Shown: positions 19,221 through 32,640, numbered from the stretch's first letter. The stretch is DNA of 64,000 nt from Echria macrotheca (GCA_030411725.1 MU839827.1:3975027-4039026), one strand, 5' to 3'. Program-made: numbers and translations. The notes: generated by a model not told the origin, from the sequence alone.

Positions 19221-21273
19221 ATGGCTGATCTGGAGCTCAACACAGCTTTCATTCCCGCCTTGTACAAGACAGCTGCACTTCTGCCGATCGCCAAGCACAG
19301 AAAGGCGTTGCTTTATACCATAGAAAAATTCCCAGTTACTATTGTTGTGGGACAGACAGGGTCGGGAAAGAGTACTCAAATACCCCAGTTTCTCGAACAA
19401 GCTGGGTGGTGTGCTGATGGGAAAATAATCGCTATCACACAGGTAAGCCTTCATGGGCCGTGTCTCGAGCGCGTGCTAATCCTATACCCAGCCCCGCCGT
19501 GTGGCTGCAACAACGGTTGCAGCAAGGGTCGCAGAAGAAGTCGGCTGTGAAGTCGGCAAGGAGGTTGGCTACTCCATCAGGTTCGAGGATGTCACATCTG
19601 CCAGCACACGCATCAAATTCCTCACCGATGGCCTCCTCATCAGAGAGGCTCTTGTGGACCCTCTCCTGTCTAGGTATTCGGTCATCATGGTCGACGAGGC
19701 CCACGAGAGGTCAGTAAGCTCGGATATTCTGCTGGGCTTGTTGAAGAAGATCCGCAAGAAGAGACCGGATCTCAGGATAATCGTCAGCAGCGCAACACTT
19801 CAAGCCGAAGCATTTGCCACATTTTTCTCCGAAGGCAGCGCGGAAACAGCGTCGCCCGATGGAAAGAACAATGAGATCGCCGCCATAGTGAGCCTAGAAG
19901 GGAGGACTCACCCGATTGACGTCCTATATCTAGAGCATCCCGCCGAGGACTACCTCGAAAAGGCCATATCCACAGTCTTCGATATCCACACAAAGGAGCC
20001 AAAGGGGGATATTCTAGTGTTCCTCACGGGGCGCGATGAGATTGATCAGGCAGTCCAGGCCGTCTCCGAACGGTCAGCAGATCTCCCCCCTGGTTCCGAT
20101 TCCATCCTCCCTCTTCCTCTATATGCTGGACTCTCCACAGAGCAGCAAATGTACGTCTTTGAGCAGGCGCCGACCAATTTTCGGAAAGTCATTTTCTCTA
20201 CCAATATCGCCGAGGCCTCGGTCACAATCGACGGCATCGTTTATGTTATCGACTGCGGATTCGTCAAACTGCGAGCGTACAATCCACGTACAGGCATCGA
20301 GTCCTTGACGGCTACCCCCGTGTCAAAAGCCTCCGCAGCCCAACGGGCGGGTCGAGCAGGGAGAACCAGGCCGGGAAAATGCTTCCGGCTCTACACCGAG
20401 GAATCTTTCCACGGTCTGCCCGACGTCAGCCCGCCCGAGATCCAGCGCTCTAATCTCGCCCCGTTCATCCTCCAGCTCAAGGCCCTCGGGATCGACAACG
20501 TTCTTCGATTTGATTTTATCACACCGCCTCCCGCGGAGCTGATGATCAGAGCCTTGGAGCTTCTCTTTTCCCTCGGCGCCTTGGACGACTATGCCAAGCT
20601 TACAAGACCACTCGGCTTACGGATGGCAGAGCTAGCTGTAGAGCCTATGATGGCCAAAACGTTGCTCTCTGCACCATCTTTCGGGTGTCTGAGCGAGATG
20701 CTGACGATCGCTGCCATGACTAGCCTTGGAGGTGGTATATGGATACAACACGAGGGCGAAAAGAAGAAGACGGAGAGCGCAAGGAGGAAATTCGCCACAG
20801 AGGAAGGCGACCACCTTACGCTGCTGAATGTTTACCAAGCATTCGTGACGAAGGGACGGAAAGAGTCGAGGTTCTGTCACGAGAACCTCCTCAACTTCAA
20901 AGCCATGACGCGGGCGGTAAGTATTAGGGCTCAGCTAAAACGGTACCTTGAGCGGTTTGGTATTTCTGTCGATGAATCACTCGCTACACCGGCTGCCTCG
21001 ACAAGCAAAGCAGAACAGATCCGGCGGTGTCTCACGACCGGCTACTTCGCCCACGCTGCTAGGATGCAAGCTGATGGAACATTCTGCAACGTGTCGGGCA
21101 CCAACGTGCTTCACGCGCATCCAAGCTCCATCATGTTCAACCGCAAAGCCGACTGGGTGATCTTCCACGAGGTCATGGAGACAGGAGACAAGACGTTTAT
21201 TCGCGACATCACCAAGATCGAGAAAAGCTGGCTTCTGGAGTATGCTCCTGCATTCTACACCCAGACAAGCTGA
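19221..21273 (+). CDS. DHX35: DEAH-box RNA helicase, DHX35 type
   Basis: Exons 19221-19442 and 19492-21273 encode 667 residues. Helicase motifs are complete: GQTGSGKST (44-52), DEAH (142-145), SAT (174-176), FLTGRDEID, FSTNIAEAS and QRAGRAGR (358-365). Winged-helix, ratchet and OB-fold regions follow, ending in a family-typical block (NRKADWVIFHEVMETGDKTF). The short N-terminus without RS or G-patch extensions, and overall similarity, point to DHX35 rather than Prp2, Prp16, Prp22 or Prp43. DHX35 is a spliceosome-associated ATPase absent from Saccharomyces cerevisiae but kept in intron-rich fungi. The intron (19443-19491, 49 nt) has GTAAGC, GCTAAT and CAG signals. A cryptic GTAAGT lies in the open frame at 20916-20921 but is best read as coding (AVSIRAQL). 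DHX35 versus a related DEAH paralogue is the only real uncertainty. Confidence 0.88.
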
Positions 21274-23695
21274 ATGGCGGTGGAGACAGCTGTGGTTGAA
21301 GCAGTGTAGGTCATACGAGAAGTGCATGTCCGGAATTCAGTGCCGGACTAGAGTCTGTCGGAGGCCACGGGATCGCCAAGTTGAACGGCTTCATAAGATC
21401 TCCGCATGATCTCCATCAATCGAGGCGGGGAGCTGAAAAGTAGGGCGAAGTGTGGAGCCAAAGCAGAGGTCACCCGGCGGGAATGTTGCAAAAAGAAAGT
21501 CTCGATGTACCAGAACTACTGAAAGCCTCTAGTTCTGTGGTCACCATACAAAACCCAAACTACCCACAGAACAAGCCCAGTATTGCGCGAGTCAACGAGG
21601 CAATGAACCACCACACAACCAACGAACTAAACTTGGAGTAGGAATAGGGGATTTGGGTGTTTACAGCCAGCCTAACCATAGTTGCAGCTAATTGAATGTG
21701 GAAAGATGTGATTCAATTGGCTTGTGGTGAGGAAGATTGGAGGGATGATAGGTGAGACGAGGGGAAGGAGTTCCACCAAATGCTACCGCTTGATATCGAA
21801 AAGTTATCTTGACTCTTTCTGCTGCTGATGAGGCATCAGCCTCGTTACCATAACTCCAGCCGAGTGGCGCCAGATATTGTCGCAGGAACAATATTGATAT
21901 CATGGTCAAGGGAGCCTGTTGATACCTTGCCGGGAGTGAGTGAGAATGGACGTGTCGCACAGTTCATGACAAAGTGCAACGTCCCTTTTTGCAGCTCCCT
22001 TCCTGGGTAGTTACAACCGCAACATGAGGACAACGCGTGCCGGGAGATGCGTATTGCAACGTACAGAGGCTCTTCGGCGTAAAAAGGGATGTTGTGTATC
22101 CCCAAGTTGGGGCTGAAGTCTGTACCACACGCGTCGCTCAATTTGGTTTGCGACAACCCGTTTTTGGTTCGCGATAAGCCACCGCGAACGTTATCCGCCG
22201 CGAGGGATGCAGTGATGCAGCAACGCCGCAGCAGGCTCCCTGGTCCATATATAAAGACGCGACTATTTGTAGATCTTACCCGGTTCGAGCAGCGCAACCG
22301 CGCGTGCGAGATGATCGTCTTGAATCGATATCCCGCCTTCATTCAGATAGCAGGTAGAGATTTCACATCATTCCGTCTGCTGCCGACCGGCCCAACTGGC
22401 ACGGGCTCGTCGGCATAAAAGAGAAACAAGAAACATTTTAACGGTCAATTGCATCCAGGTTCCAGACCGGGCGCCCCGCTGCTGGGTGGAGGAACCCCTG
22501 AGCATTGATGGCACTTCATCTCGCCAATGTACCGTCGCGGTGGGTTCGCCGTGCTCAGGTACCTGCACCGCCAGTGCGTGACGCAGTCGTGCCAGGGATC
22601 CTCCCAACTTGCCAGTGGCTAGCGTCAGCGGGATTTGGCGCCATCGCCGGTGCGCTTCTGGTGCCTTGCATAAAACAGATCAAGTGGTGGGGGATCGAAG
22701 CTTCGCGGGCGACGGGGGCGCGCTGTGAATGGCCAATCGATGCCAGACAGCGCTGAACTTGTGCACGCTTATTCAGTCGGCCGGCTGTTGGAGCCACAGA
22801 TAGCCTGCAGCAAAGACTGGGTCCATTCTGAGCTGTCAGCCACTCAGCGGCTGCGGAGCGGCAGGGACCCCTGTGCGGTGAAATTAGCAATTTCTATTCG
22901 TCCACTGTCTGGCGGAGGCTTTTGCAGAGCAGCAAGAGCTCTCCCTCTCGCCGAGGAGCCCTGGCGGCCCTTTCTCGTCACGGAGATTTGGGGACCAGCC
23001 GAACAGGTTGAGCCCTGCTGCCGTCGCTTCACGCCTGATGGGCTCCGCCGGCCGCCGACTCTGACTTTTCCCTGTCCACTCTGTCGAAACTACGGATTAA
23101 TCCTAATTCCTAATACCTCACTTCTCGTCCGATCCCGTCCTGTCGCTCCTTTGCCTGTTCTCCCTCTCCGCCCATACTCCCCTTTGAGGTCCGACGGCTG
23201 CCAACTTCACTCGTCGCAAGACCTGTGACTACACTCCTTTCTTCGCCGTCTTTCCTCTGCCTGCCAGCGGGCGTCCATTCCTTTCCAGCAGCAGTAGTTA
23301 AACGACCAGCTCTGCCGACGAGACGAACGAGACCGACGTCCTTTTTCTCCGTCACGACATTCTTTTTCCCCCAGGTTCCCGGCTCGACCTCGAACAGTCC
23401 CTTCCTTTGACGACCTGCCCGCAGCATAATTCCCGGCTCTCGAACGCCCTTTCCACGTCTTTCTGGACCTCTGAAGACGCACGTCAACTTTCCCTCGCTC
23501 GAGACCAGCTTTCGGTGGTATGACCGTTATGACAACATTAATTCGTAGTATCTAAGATTCTCGTTCTTCCGCTCTCTGTACGACACCCAGTTGGCCCTTC
23601 CGGATCGCCTTGCCAACGGTTTCTTGTTTGTGTCCAGTGGTTGTTTCGATCATTTGGTGGACGCGTGGAGGGGAGGAAACGCCAACCAGTTCAAG
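21274..23695. other. 2.4-kb upstream region of the membrane protein gene
   Basis: I see no convincing coding region. The last 600 bases (about 23080-23690) are C/T-rich, as expected for a promoter and long 5' leader in this kind of genome. Confidence 0.4.
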
Positions 23696-26166
23696 ATGGA
23701 TGAGATTATTGGGCGCCACGTCCTGGGCCCCAGGATACCATCGGCCATGGAGCCCAGGGACACACCGAGACTAGGCACCATGGCCTTTGGCCTCAACATT
23801 CCCTCCCGAGTTGTCGGGAGGCAGGCGGAAAGCTCGTGTGCCCAGGCGAACTTGTGCCAGAAGCCTGTCAGCACCTCCTCGCTCACAATCCCGATAGCAT
23901 TGGGAGTGTGGTAAGTCCCTCTGGCAATATTTCTTGGATCTGGAGCTCATTTCTGGCAGTATCCCTCTTGTTGGAGCTATCGGCGTCCTGCTCTATTTCC
24001 ACAGGCGGAATATCAAGAAGCAGAGGAAGGAAGACATGATGGATCCCCACAAGTCTCTGGACTTTGGACTCGGAGACAACGTCGGTGGTGGGCCGAAATC
24101 GAAGAGAAAGAGCTTTCTGGGCAGGGAAAAGGACACGCAATCGCGATTTCAACGCCAACAGATGTCCATGGACATGAATCTTTCGAGCCCGTATCTGCTG
24201 CCCCCGACTATGCAAAACTCGCGAGAGTCGCTCCATTCGCTCGCGCGGACGCTAGGAAACGAGGATCCCTACCGACCAGTCGCTGCTTATGCTGGTAGTG
24301 ACGCGGGCTCGATTCGGTCTGTGCGGAAAGGTCCAGAAGCGCCTTCTGTGTATACGCGTTCCGAGAGCCGTCAAGATGTCGCCAAGGGGCTTGGCTCACC
24401 AGTGAACTCGCCTGGTCCGTTTGTTCCTCCTCCTCGCCAGAACTCTCTCCCGAAGTCCGTTTCGACCGTCTCATCGCCTGAGCCCGTTTACGCCAAACCG
24501 GAGGCACCCATCCCCGAAGAGCCGATGCTACCACCCATGGCAATTTCCAAAGACGAGCCTTTCTTTGCGACGCCGTACCCCGAAGAGAGTAACTTTCCCA
24601 TCGGGACTGCGGTCCAGGAGCCTCCCGCCGCTGCACAGAAGGTCGCTCGCAAGCCGATGGCATCCCCATCCCAGCCCAGCCCAGCGGATTCCGGTGTGGA
24701 AATGGGGTACGAGGCTTCCTTTGACGACAAAACCCAGAGCAGCCAGAACTCCACAGTTTCGCCGCGTCAAACTGCTCACGGTTTGGGCCTGGTCGACCAC
24801 CCCGAGCCCCTGCGTGTCTCAGTACGCAGCTCGTCGTCCTCTGTCGACAGCGCGTCGGCAAACTCATCTCAACAGCGTGTCCCGGCTGCTCCTATGTCTG
24901 CGCCTATCATTGAGGAGCCGCTTCAGTATTACGACTACGACTTTGTAGATGACGGTGATGCGCCCAAAGACCCGCACGGTCTGCAGGTTGCCGAGGACGA
25001 GAGGGGACGTAACATGCACAGACAATCGCATCTGTACGATCAACAGAACCGTCAGAGCGGCCTGGGCATTCCGCAAGGTGACACGCGGAGATTGTCGGTC
25101 GGCTTCCGTCCTCTTCCCCCGGATGAGATCATGGAGTCGGAAGATCCCGAGTACAGGGCGAACCGGATCCGTTCGTTTTATAAGGAGTACTTTGAGGACA
25201 CCAAGCCAGGCGATATGCCACCTCTTCCTCCGATGCCAGCCCAGCACCAGCGCCAGTATCAGCAAAACGGCGGTCACCAGCAAGGGAACAACCAGTATTA
25301 TGAGGACTACAGCGAGGGTTATGGGGCTGATGCGCCATACTTCGACCCCGTCTCAAATTCCTTTGTCATGCCGTACGCGCAGCCTGTTGCTCGCCGTGCT
25401 ATGACTCCTCCCCCATCGGGGGAGCGTTTCCCCGGCCCGCGCCCGCCCAGGCAATTCCACGGCTCCATGGGAGGCATGAGAATGCCTGGCCCAGGTCCAC
25501 GTGGCCCACCTCGGCCCGGCTCCTCAGTCTCAAACCAAATGGGAGGACAGTCTCGGCCTGGCTCATCTGCGTCAACCGCTTATGGACGGCCTCGTGCGGG
25601 TTCAGCGATGTCTGGCAGCCGTTACGGAGGGCCACCTAAGAAGAATCTCCCTCCTCCGACTGCTCTTCACACGCTCCCTACGCCCTCCAAGCTCAAGGAT
25701 GACTCGTTTGCGCTCATGAACTCGATCGAATTCGCGCCCCCGGAGAGCTTCCAGAGCCGAGCCCGCGGTCGATCGCAGAGCCCGATGGGAGAGCGCCGCC
25801 CGTACAAGCCGGCCGTTCCCGTTCACTCGCCGCTCGTGAACGCCTTTGACGAGCTTTCCAGTCTACCCAGCCCGTAAGTAAACTTGACGACTGATGTCCG
25901 AATTCCTACTGACAGTGTGTAGCCATCTCCTCCGCAAGTCCGGTACTTTCACAGCTCTCGACTTCGCCCCTCCGAGAAAGTTTGCCGAAAGCGACAACCG
26001 CAGCGAGACTGGCTCGATTCGTAGCAACAGAAGTGGAATCTCGGCTGTCCAACTTGGAGCGATCCGCAACGGTGCCGGGCGAGTGAGCCGTCTGCCGGGC
26101 GACACAATCTTTACTTCCGCCGCCATGGGGGAGAAGCTCAAGCCCTCATGGAACATGCGCGACTAA
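23696..26166 (+). CDS. Single-pass membrane protein with long Pro/Ser-rich cytoplasmic tail
   Basis: Exons 23696-23910, 23960-25873 and 25923-26166 give 790 residues. Both introns are 49 nt. A short N-terminal region with two cysteines (SSCAQANLCQ) precedes one membrane segment at about 64-85 (IPIALGVCIPLVGAIGVLL), made across the first splice junction. A basic stop-transfer follows (HRRNIKKQRK). The rest is a long, probably disordered tail with many Ser-Pro and Pro-rich stretches, a short conserved-looking block DPEYRANRIRSFYKEYF, and repeats of RPGSS/GSxMSG. The last exon codes for a charged conserved-looking end (RKSGTFTALDFAPPRKF ... KPSWNMRD). I do not recognise a named family. The layout suits a polarity or signalling scaffold at the plasma membrane, but that is inference. 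The start is the first in-frame ATG. Confidence 0.75.
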
Positions 26167-29100
26167 TCGAGATTCGCATCTTCTAGCTTGTGGTACGGCA
26201 ATCGGCCCGTATTTGTACATATCAGAGGTATCCCAAGCTCTTGATGGGTCTTGGACTGTTTGCTAGCTGCTGGACTACATCCTACATAGTCAACAGCAGT
26301 TTGGCTTCCCTCACTTTACATAAATCAGCCTGGATAGTCGGTTGGGGTTTTTGTGTTTACGGACTAGAGAACACATCTCCCAGCAATCTACCGGCATACT
26401 GGTAATGTCTTTTTGGGATTACATATAGGATGTAAAGGGATCTCGGGGAGCAGGCAATCCGGCCAATTTCCATGACGGCCCTCGCAGTGGCATGACTTTG
26501 TTGGTAGCATTTACACTTTATAGAGGGTTGGGATCTGCGGGGACTGCGGGCGTTTGCACAGTCGGATAGATAGGCCTGGAGAGCCAATGCACCGCATTAT
26601 ATTCTGCGCCTGTTTGTGTTCCGATTCGTCGTGGTTATGTGTTGAGTACGTCGATATGTCCCGTGGTCTTGATGGTTATCCCGGAATCTGATCTGGGTCT
26701 TTTATTGACGAACAGGCTGACGAAAGCTGGCGTACTCGGTGGACACTACGGCCCTGCGGATTTCAGGTTACTCACCACAGCAAGGAATAGGTACCGGAGA
26801 CGAGCTCTGTTTTAAACGAGCCTCCCTACTCTGTCGTGCTAAATTTTAGTCCATCATGAGCTCCGGGATTTGAAGCTTCACGGAGATGGCGATGACGGGG
26901 GCAGACGTATGCAGAATATTTGAGGAGGCCTCTATTTGAGACAGCTACCCGGCTGAGGCCGAACCCCATCGCCGGCATGTTTACGGGCGATCGAGACGAT
27001 GGACGTCGACGACTACCAGCCCGACTACCAGCCCGACTCGGATTCCAACATTCCCGGTTGTTGGGGGTACTGCCTCCCCGCTCCGTGCAGCGGCAACTCG
27101 GGCGGCACAGCTTACCTTATCTAATACGCCGGAAATCCAGTAAAAAGAGAGGGGTTTGTGTGCGACTTTACTGGGCCGGCGCCCTCTGTAACATTGTTCT
27201 TTGCGGAGAGAAATAGATGGCTGGTCAGCCGCGGGAGCATGTTACCCGGCTACTATGTAGCGCGGCGCAGAATGTGGTTCGGTCGTCGCCGCTAAGTTAT
27301 CCGAGTTCATCAACCACGGATTACCTACCTAGGCTAATAAGTACTCGCGAGATAGGGCGAGCTGTCGAGTACGAGGTTTTTGAGGGGACGACAATACCTT
27401 ACCCCGAGGAGGAAGGTAGGGAAGAGTGGAGGGAGGCGAAGGGGAGGAGGAGCCACTGCTCCGCTTTCTCTTCCTTCAGCTTCCTCCGGACAAGAACATT
27501 TACGTATAGTGAAGAAGACGAACGGCTGATGAAAACCGCACGCAAAAAATCACTGGTATTGATAGAGAGGCAAAGCAAGCAAACAAACACCCACCAAGAA
27601 AGCTGCTGGCGTGTCGTTGGCTGATTGTCCCAAAAGCGACAAGTGGTGGCGTTTTTTTCTTCTCCCAAGCCGGCCGAGTTATTTTTATCGCCGGGTCCGA
27701 TCTGGCTGGCTGGAATTTCAACGGTTTGCCATTCCTCACAGGTCACTAGCGTGCGCCGCCGAGCCAAGCACGCCTTTCCCGTCAGCCAGCTGTGCCAGCC
27801 CGTCAGGGAGCTGCCCTTTCGTGGGGACTCTCTCTCTCCCCCATCCAACGAAGAAGGTGATGAGTGATGAGGGGAAACGGGAAAGAGAACGAGATGCCCG
27901 CTTGCTTGCTGCAGCTCAGAGCTCAGCCACCAATTTTTTGTCTGGTCTCGCCAATGAGGACGGCAAGAACAGACGTCGCGGCAAAGAAGCTTCCTCGTGT
28001 TTGAGAGCGAGAGCTGGAATGACCATCAGCTGCTGGTTTGCTGATGCTGAGAAGCTTTGCTCAATGGAACTATCGACGGGCAGATATTCCGAGAGAGTAA
28101 CTGATCATCAGTTTGTTGTTCGCAAGGAGGATCCTCACACGTATCCCTCTTTCGGCCCCCGCCCCTTCCCGGCTTTCTCGTTGGTGCGCTATTATAGCCA
28201 GTAACCCCGCGCTATAGGGAATTGAGAGACGAAGAGGGTTCTTCAGATGACGTTGAGATTCCCTTAATCGTCGGATACTATAGAAGCGGCCAGCCAGTCC
28301 GGCACCAGCTGTCCCAACCATCTCGAGCTGTTCCGGTTTTTCTTGTCATACCCACAACGTCACCGGCGTCTGGGACGAGATGCTTGGCATGGGTACCTGC
28401 CAGCCTCTCTTTGCCCGCGTCAGCTTGCACCCTCGAGGCAATATGCAAGAGGGGGCTAGCAGATAGTAGTACGTAGAACGAGATCGGCCTTGCACGACGC
28501 TGCATCTGCAAGTATTCGTGCCTCCTCCTGCGGGGATGGATCTAGACTTGTCCGGGTCGCCGTGAGTCGCTGGCGAGCGGCACATGCGGATGCGGATGAT
28601 GAGAAAGCGTCGATAACATGATTGTCTGCAGCATGCGGGCGGTTTGGTGCTTGGCAGAGGATTTGCCGTCTTGCGAGACCCTTCTTTTGCCAAAGGGTCT
28701 TTTTCATCTCCAAGGCAGGACTGCTGCCCGCTGCACGTCAGAACCGGGAAGCAGACACGACGATCCCGAGTATAATTCCCACTCGCCGCCCAGATTGCTG
28801 TTAAACTTTGTCCACCCCCAAGATCTCACCGAAAGCTGGTCTCTCCCTGTCTCCTGAAGAATCTGAGGCACCCACTCCCTGGTGGCTTGTCTCGAACACC
28901 GTCGGCCAGCCCCGATTCGTCTGCGTTGTCGAGCCCAAGGGAAAACCTGGACCCGAAACAAAAAGCATTGTCTCTTGTAGGAGCTTCAGCCACCTCCTCG
29001 AGGCCGACGTCTGGGTCTTATATCGCCGGCACCCGGTTTCTGGAAGACGGGTGCGCCAATGCTTCTCGTCATCTCCGTCCCATCAGCAACACCGACCTGG

Positions 29101-30389
29101 TCGTGGTGAGATCGCATCGGGAACAAGATCCATGCCCCAGCGAATTTGCATCTCGTCACCACGGCAATTCCGGCAATAATCAAACTCATCAGTCATCGCA
29201 CCCCAGCGACAAACAGCGCACAAGACGAGGCGACCAGCCCTAGAAAGCAACCATCGAGGACTCTCAGTCTAGACGACAAAGAACAAAAGAAACAACAAGC
29301 GGCTGAATTGCACTGAAGCTTTGGATTCTTGGGTGCAGCGAGTGGGTGGCCCCACCAGCAATTTGGCGAGCCAGGCATCATCGCCGCTCCGATCTCCATT
29401 CTTCCCGAATCTGCCATTCGGAGGGTGCGACGGGACGAACGCATAATCGCTTGCTTTGGCGAATTGAAACGACGCCGAGAACAGCGCTGCGGATCACAGC
29501 AACGACCTGTTTGCTCTTGTGTGGAATTTTGGAGGCAAAGGAAAGCAAAGCGGCGAGAGCGGGGGATACGAGAGGGTCAGCAGCCCGCGGTACCATCGCC
29601 GCCGAAATTGGTCGACTGCACCGCGCCGTCGCGCGACACAGCCCGCGCTAGTCCAGCAGCGCCCGAGGGGACGGTCGCTTTCGCGAGCCAGCTCCGGGTC
29701 ACTCGTTCCTGAGCCTTGGCGGCCTTGGGAAAAACAACCAATTCAATTTCTCTCAAAGCGACACCACCCCTGTCGAGCCCGGGGATCGCCCTCCATCTTT
29801 GTTCTCGTGGTGCCCTCCCTCCGCGTGCTTTTCCTCTTTTCTCATCAACCTCGCCGTTGTCGACCCGACCCTCCCTTTTTTTCTGCCTTCACCTTCTCGA
29901 CGTTCATTTTTTTTGGTCTCCCGCGAGGTTTTTTCGACATCGATTTGCTCCACCGATTTTACCCCTGAGGCCTGGGGCGGCCACCACTCGACTGGATTGG
30001 CGTGCAGCAAATTCTGTACGCAGCCAGTGATTCGACCTCGCGCAACCGCTTCTCAAACGCGACTTTGGCATCGCAGCGGTTTGGCACCCAACCCGCCTGC
30101 CCTCGCCGCCCGCGGCCCCCAGCGCTTGTTAGGGATTCGTCCCAAGTCTAGAGGTTAGTTCAGTTAGTTTACAACCCGGAGCTGGTTTCTGTTTCGATTC
30201 CAGCGTGCAAGTTGTCATGGTCGCATGCGCCGGTCAAAAGCCATGGCCCGCGACAGCTATTACTAGTAGTATGGCTAGATTTTGTGTTTTTTTTTCTGGG
30301 TTGAACAACCGTCGCAATGCGTTCGACTCGAGGCTGACATGATGGTTCCGTACAGGGAATACCCACGGATACGGCGTTTGAAGTTCGCC
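26167..30389. other. 4.2-kb gene-poor region upstream of the Mid2-like gene
   Basis: No frame here has convincing protein character. The last kilobase contains pyrimidine-rich stretches (about 29740-29960) typical of promoters and long 5' leaders. Such long leaders occur upstream of regulated fungal genes. A non-coding transcript cannot be ruled out. Confidence 0.4.
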
Positions 30390-31535
30390 ATGTCTTCTAA
30401 TAGCACAAGTACGAGCGGTCCAGGGACGGAACCGCAATCATCCACCACGTCTACTAACTCTCCCACTACAGCTGTCCCACCGCCGACGACGTCGAGCTCG
30501 TCGTCGAGCTCATCTAGCAGCACTCCGACTCCACCCCCCACCACAAGCGAGCCACCTCCCCCGCCGCCTACCACCAGCTCGTCGTCATCGCATTCGAGCA
30601 GCTCCTCAAGTTCCTCGTCAACAACACCAACGCCTCCAGCCTCGACGACAATTATCACGACGGATGGCGGCGGGTCCACGATAACGACTGTACAGACCAT
30701 TACAGCGCCGCCACCAGCAAACACGGGCGATGCAGTCACGTCAGGACCGGCCACTGCGACATCAGGCGGCTCCGCCATTAGCCCCAGCGACAGCTCGAAT
30801 CCCGGCCTCGGAAATGCTGGCAAGATTGCGGTCGCCGTAGTCGTGCCGATCGCGGCCGTTGCGCTTCTGGTTCTGGCGGGCATCTTTTTCTGGCGCAAGA
30901 GGAAACAGAGGAAGGATGCCGAGGAGCAGAGGCGCAAGGAGGTCGAGGAGTACGGATATAACCCTAATGCCGACCCAACGATTCCTGCTGTTGCCGCCGC
31001 AGGACCGTACGAGATGAAGGAGGATGGGTCGTCTGGGTACCGAGGATGGGGTTCTACTACGCTTGCGGGATCCACGGGAAGGAAAGCATCGACCACCATG
31101 TCGGGCGGCGCCGCAGCCTACTCGGATACAACATCACCCACGCGAGGCGGCGTATCGGACACGAGATCTGGGGAACCGCTGATGGACCGAGGGTCTCCGA
31201 CACCAGAGGGAGAGATTCTTGGCGCTATGGGTCCGGCTGCGGGCAGTAACCGAGCTGATGTCCGTCGTGGGCCATCAAATGCGTCATCATCCTACAGCCA
31301 AGCCGCGCGGTCCGACGGATCCGGAGATGCGCCTATCGGCGCGGCGTACGGGGGCACGCAGTACGACCAGTACGGCGGCGGCAACCCGTACGGGGACGTC
31401 AACCGACCGGGACAGGGGACGGCCGAGCTGGCCGGGCAGCCGGTGATTCGCGACGTTACCGCGCGACGCAACACGAGGATCGAGAACCCGGCTCATTATC
31501 CGCAACAGAGCGCGGGTATCTCGCAGAATTTTTAG
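30390..31535 (+). CDS. Mid2/Wsc-like Ser/Thr-rich membrane sensor
   Basis: A single exon codes for 381 residues from the ATG at 30390 (GCCATGT context). An in-frame ATG at 30339 would add 17 basic residues. The first 140 residues are almost entirely Ser, Thr and Pro, with long Ser runs, suited to O-mannosylation and a stiff extracellular stalk. One membrane segment follows (about 145-167, KIAVAVVVPIAAVALLVLAG), with a basic boundary (WRKRKQRK). The 215-residue cytoplasmic part is Gly/Ser/Tyr-rich (YGGTQYDQYGGGNPYG) and ends HYPQQSAGISQNF. The layout matches Mid2/Mtl1-type cell-wall stress sensors that signal to Rho1 and the cell-integrity MAP kinase pathway. No signal peptide is visible, so either the membrane segment acts as anchor or an upstream exon is missing. 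The class is inferred from architecture, not sequence identity. Confidence 0.7.
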   Translation: MSSNSTSTSGPGTEPQSSTTSTNSPTTAVPPPTTSSSSSSSSSSTPTPPPTTSEPPPPPPTTSSSSSHSSSSSSSSSTTPTPPASTTIITTDGGGSTITTVQTITAPPPANTGDAVTSGPATATSGGSAISPSDSSNPGLGNAGKIAVAVVVPIAAVALLVLAGIFFWRKRKQRKDAEEQRRKEVEEYGYNPNADPTIPAVAAAGPYEMKEDGSSGYRGWGSTTLAGSTGRKASTTMSGGAAAYSDTTSPTRGGVSDTRSGEPLMDRGSPTPEGEILGAMGPAAGSNRADVRRGPSNASSSYSQAARSDGSGDAPIGAAYGGTQYDQYGGGNPYGDVNRPGQGTAELAGQPVIRDVTARRNTRIENPAHYPQQSAGISQNF

Positions 31536-32068
31536 TCACCTCGGCCTCAGCCCGACCATTTGTCTCTTGTTTTCCTTTTTGCATAAGGATACCCAAAAGT
31601 CCCTCGAAGCTGTTGGGGGTATGGATATGATTTACACCTGGAATATAGTTTCTCGGTTATTTTTCTGGGGCTGGTGTGGTAGCATATAACCTTTTCTGTC
31701 TCTGTGGAGGCTCGACATGTCTTTTTTTTTCTTAATATCTCACTCACCGCTGTCATCATCTACTACTACTACTCTCTCATCCTCTCGTCGATATTTTGTC
31801 TCTCTGCATATTACCCAACATACACACGCGTGCGCGAGGTTGGGAAGGAGGTGGACCTCGCGTTACATTTCTGGCATGCACATACATACATATTTGGACC
31901 CCCGGGGTTGTTGTCTATATGGAGGCTTCTTTGGGTAATTGTCCGTCGCTGGAGATGCCCAGGGAGAGGAAGGTGTGGGGAGGAGGAGGAGGGATGAGGT
32001 AGAGAAACGTAAGGGGGGACGTTGTAATTACTGATGATTATATGAATGGGAGATAAAACAAAGCATGG

Positions 32069-32084
32069 GTATATATATATATTA
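32069..32084. repeat. (AT)n microsatellite
   Basis: A run of alternating A and T, followed by further AT-rich sequence to about 32103. Confidence 0.8.
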
Positions 32085-32512
32085 TATTCTATATGTATAT
32101 ATACGCGGTATTCGCCAGAGTTTCGGTGACTTTGTCTCTTGTCAGGACACGACTCCAATGGATACAAGGGTCCAAGTAATAAGTGGTGGTATTCGACTAG
32201 AATAAGAAGTGTGAAGAGGAAGGAAATAGGTGTCAAGCCTGGATCCTGGAGCTAAACTAACGGTGTGTGGGGTGTGGGGTGTGTATAGACCACCCTAAGG
32301 CCCTAATAAGTGGGTTATGGACCGGCCGGGGCCGTGACATCTCTCTTGTTGTGTCTTTAGTGCTCTTTAAGCTGGGTGGGGGAGTGGGGTGACTGGAAGT
32401 GTTGTTGCCTTTGCCTTCCTCGCCTTGCTTGACTCGCGGGAACAAGAGCTTACTTTTAACTGTCCGGATATATCTGAGTGAGTGGATCTGGCTGATGAGA
32501 CTCGGAAGCTAG

Positions 32513-32528
32513 ACTACCTACCTACCTA
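32513..32528. repeat. CCTA tandem repeat
   Basis: About four units of CTAC/CCTA. The same motif, or its complement TAGG, recurs at 33028-33041, 33275-33284 and 60052-60066. Confidence 0.8.
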
Positions 32529-32640
32529 GACGTATATATAATTGTTTGGAAAGTTGATCTGGGATTTGAGCTACGTAGGATCTGGGAGGGAGGGAGAGAA
32601 GGACCGCGACCGAGCAATATGTAGGTAAGCAAGCAAGCAC

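Noticed and set aside
20916..20921. GTAAGT inside the DHX35-type helicase
   Set aside because: Reading straight through gives a conserved-looking helicase sequence, so it is a cryptic donor, not an intron start.
28887..29243. 118-codon frame in the gap before the Mid2-like gene
   Set aside because: Low-complexity Ser/His/Arg sequence with no family likeness; probably chance in a GC-rich leader.
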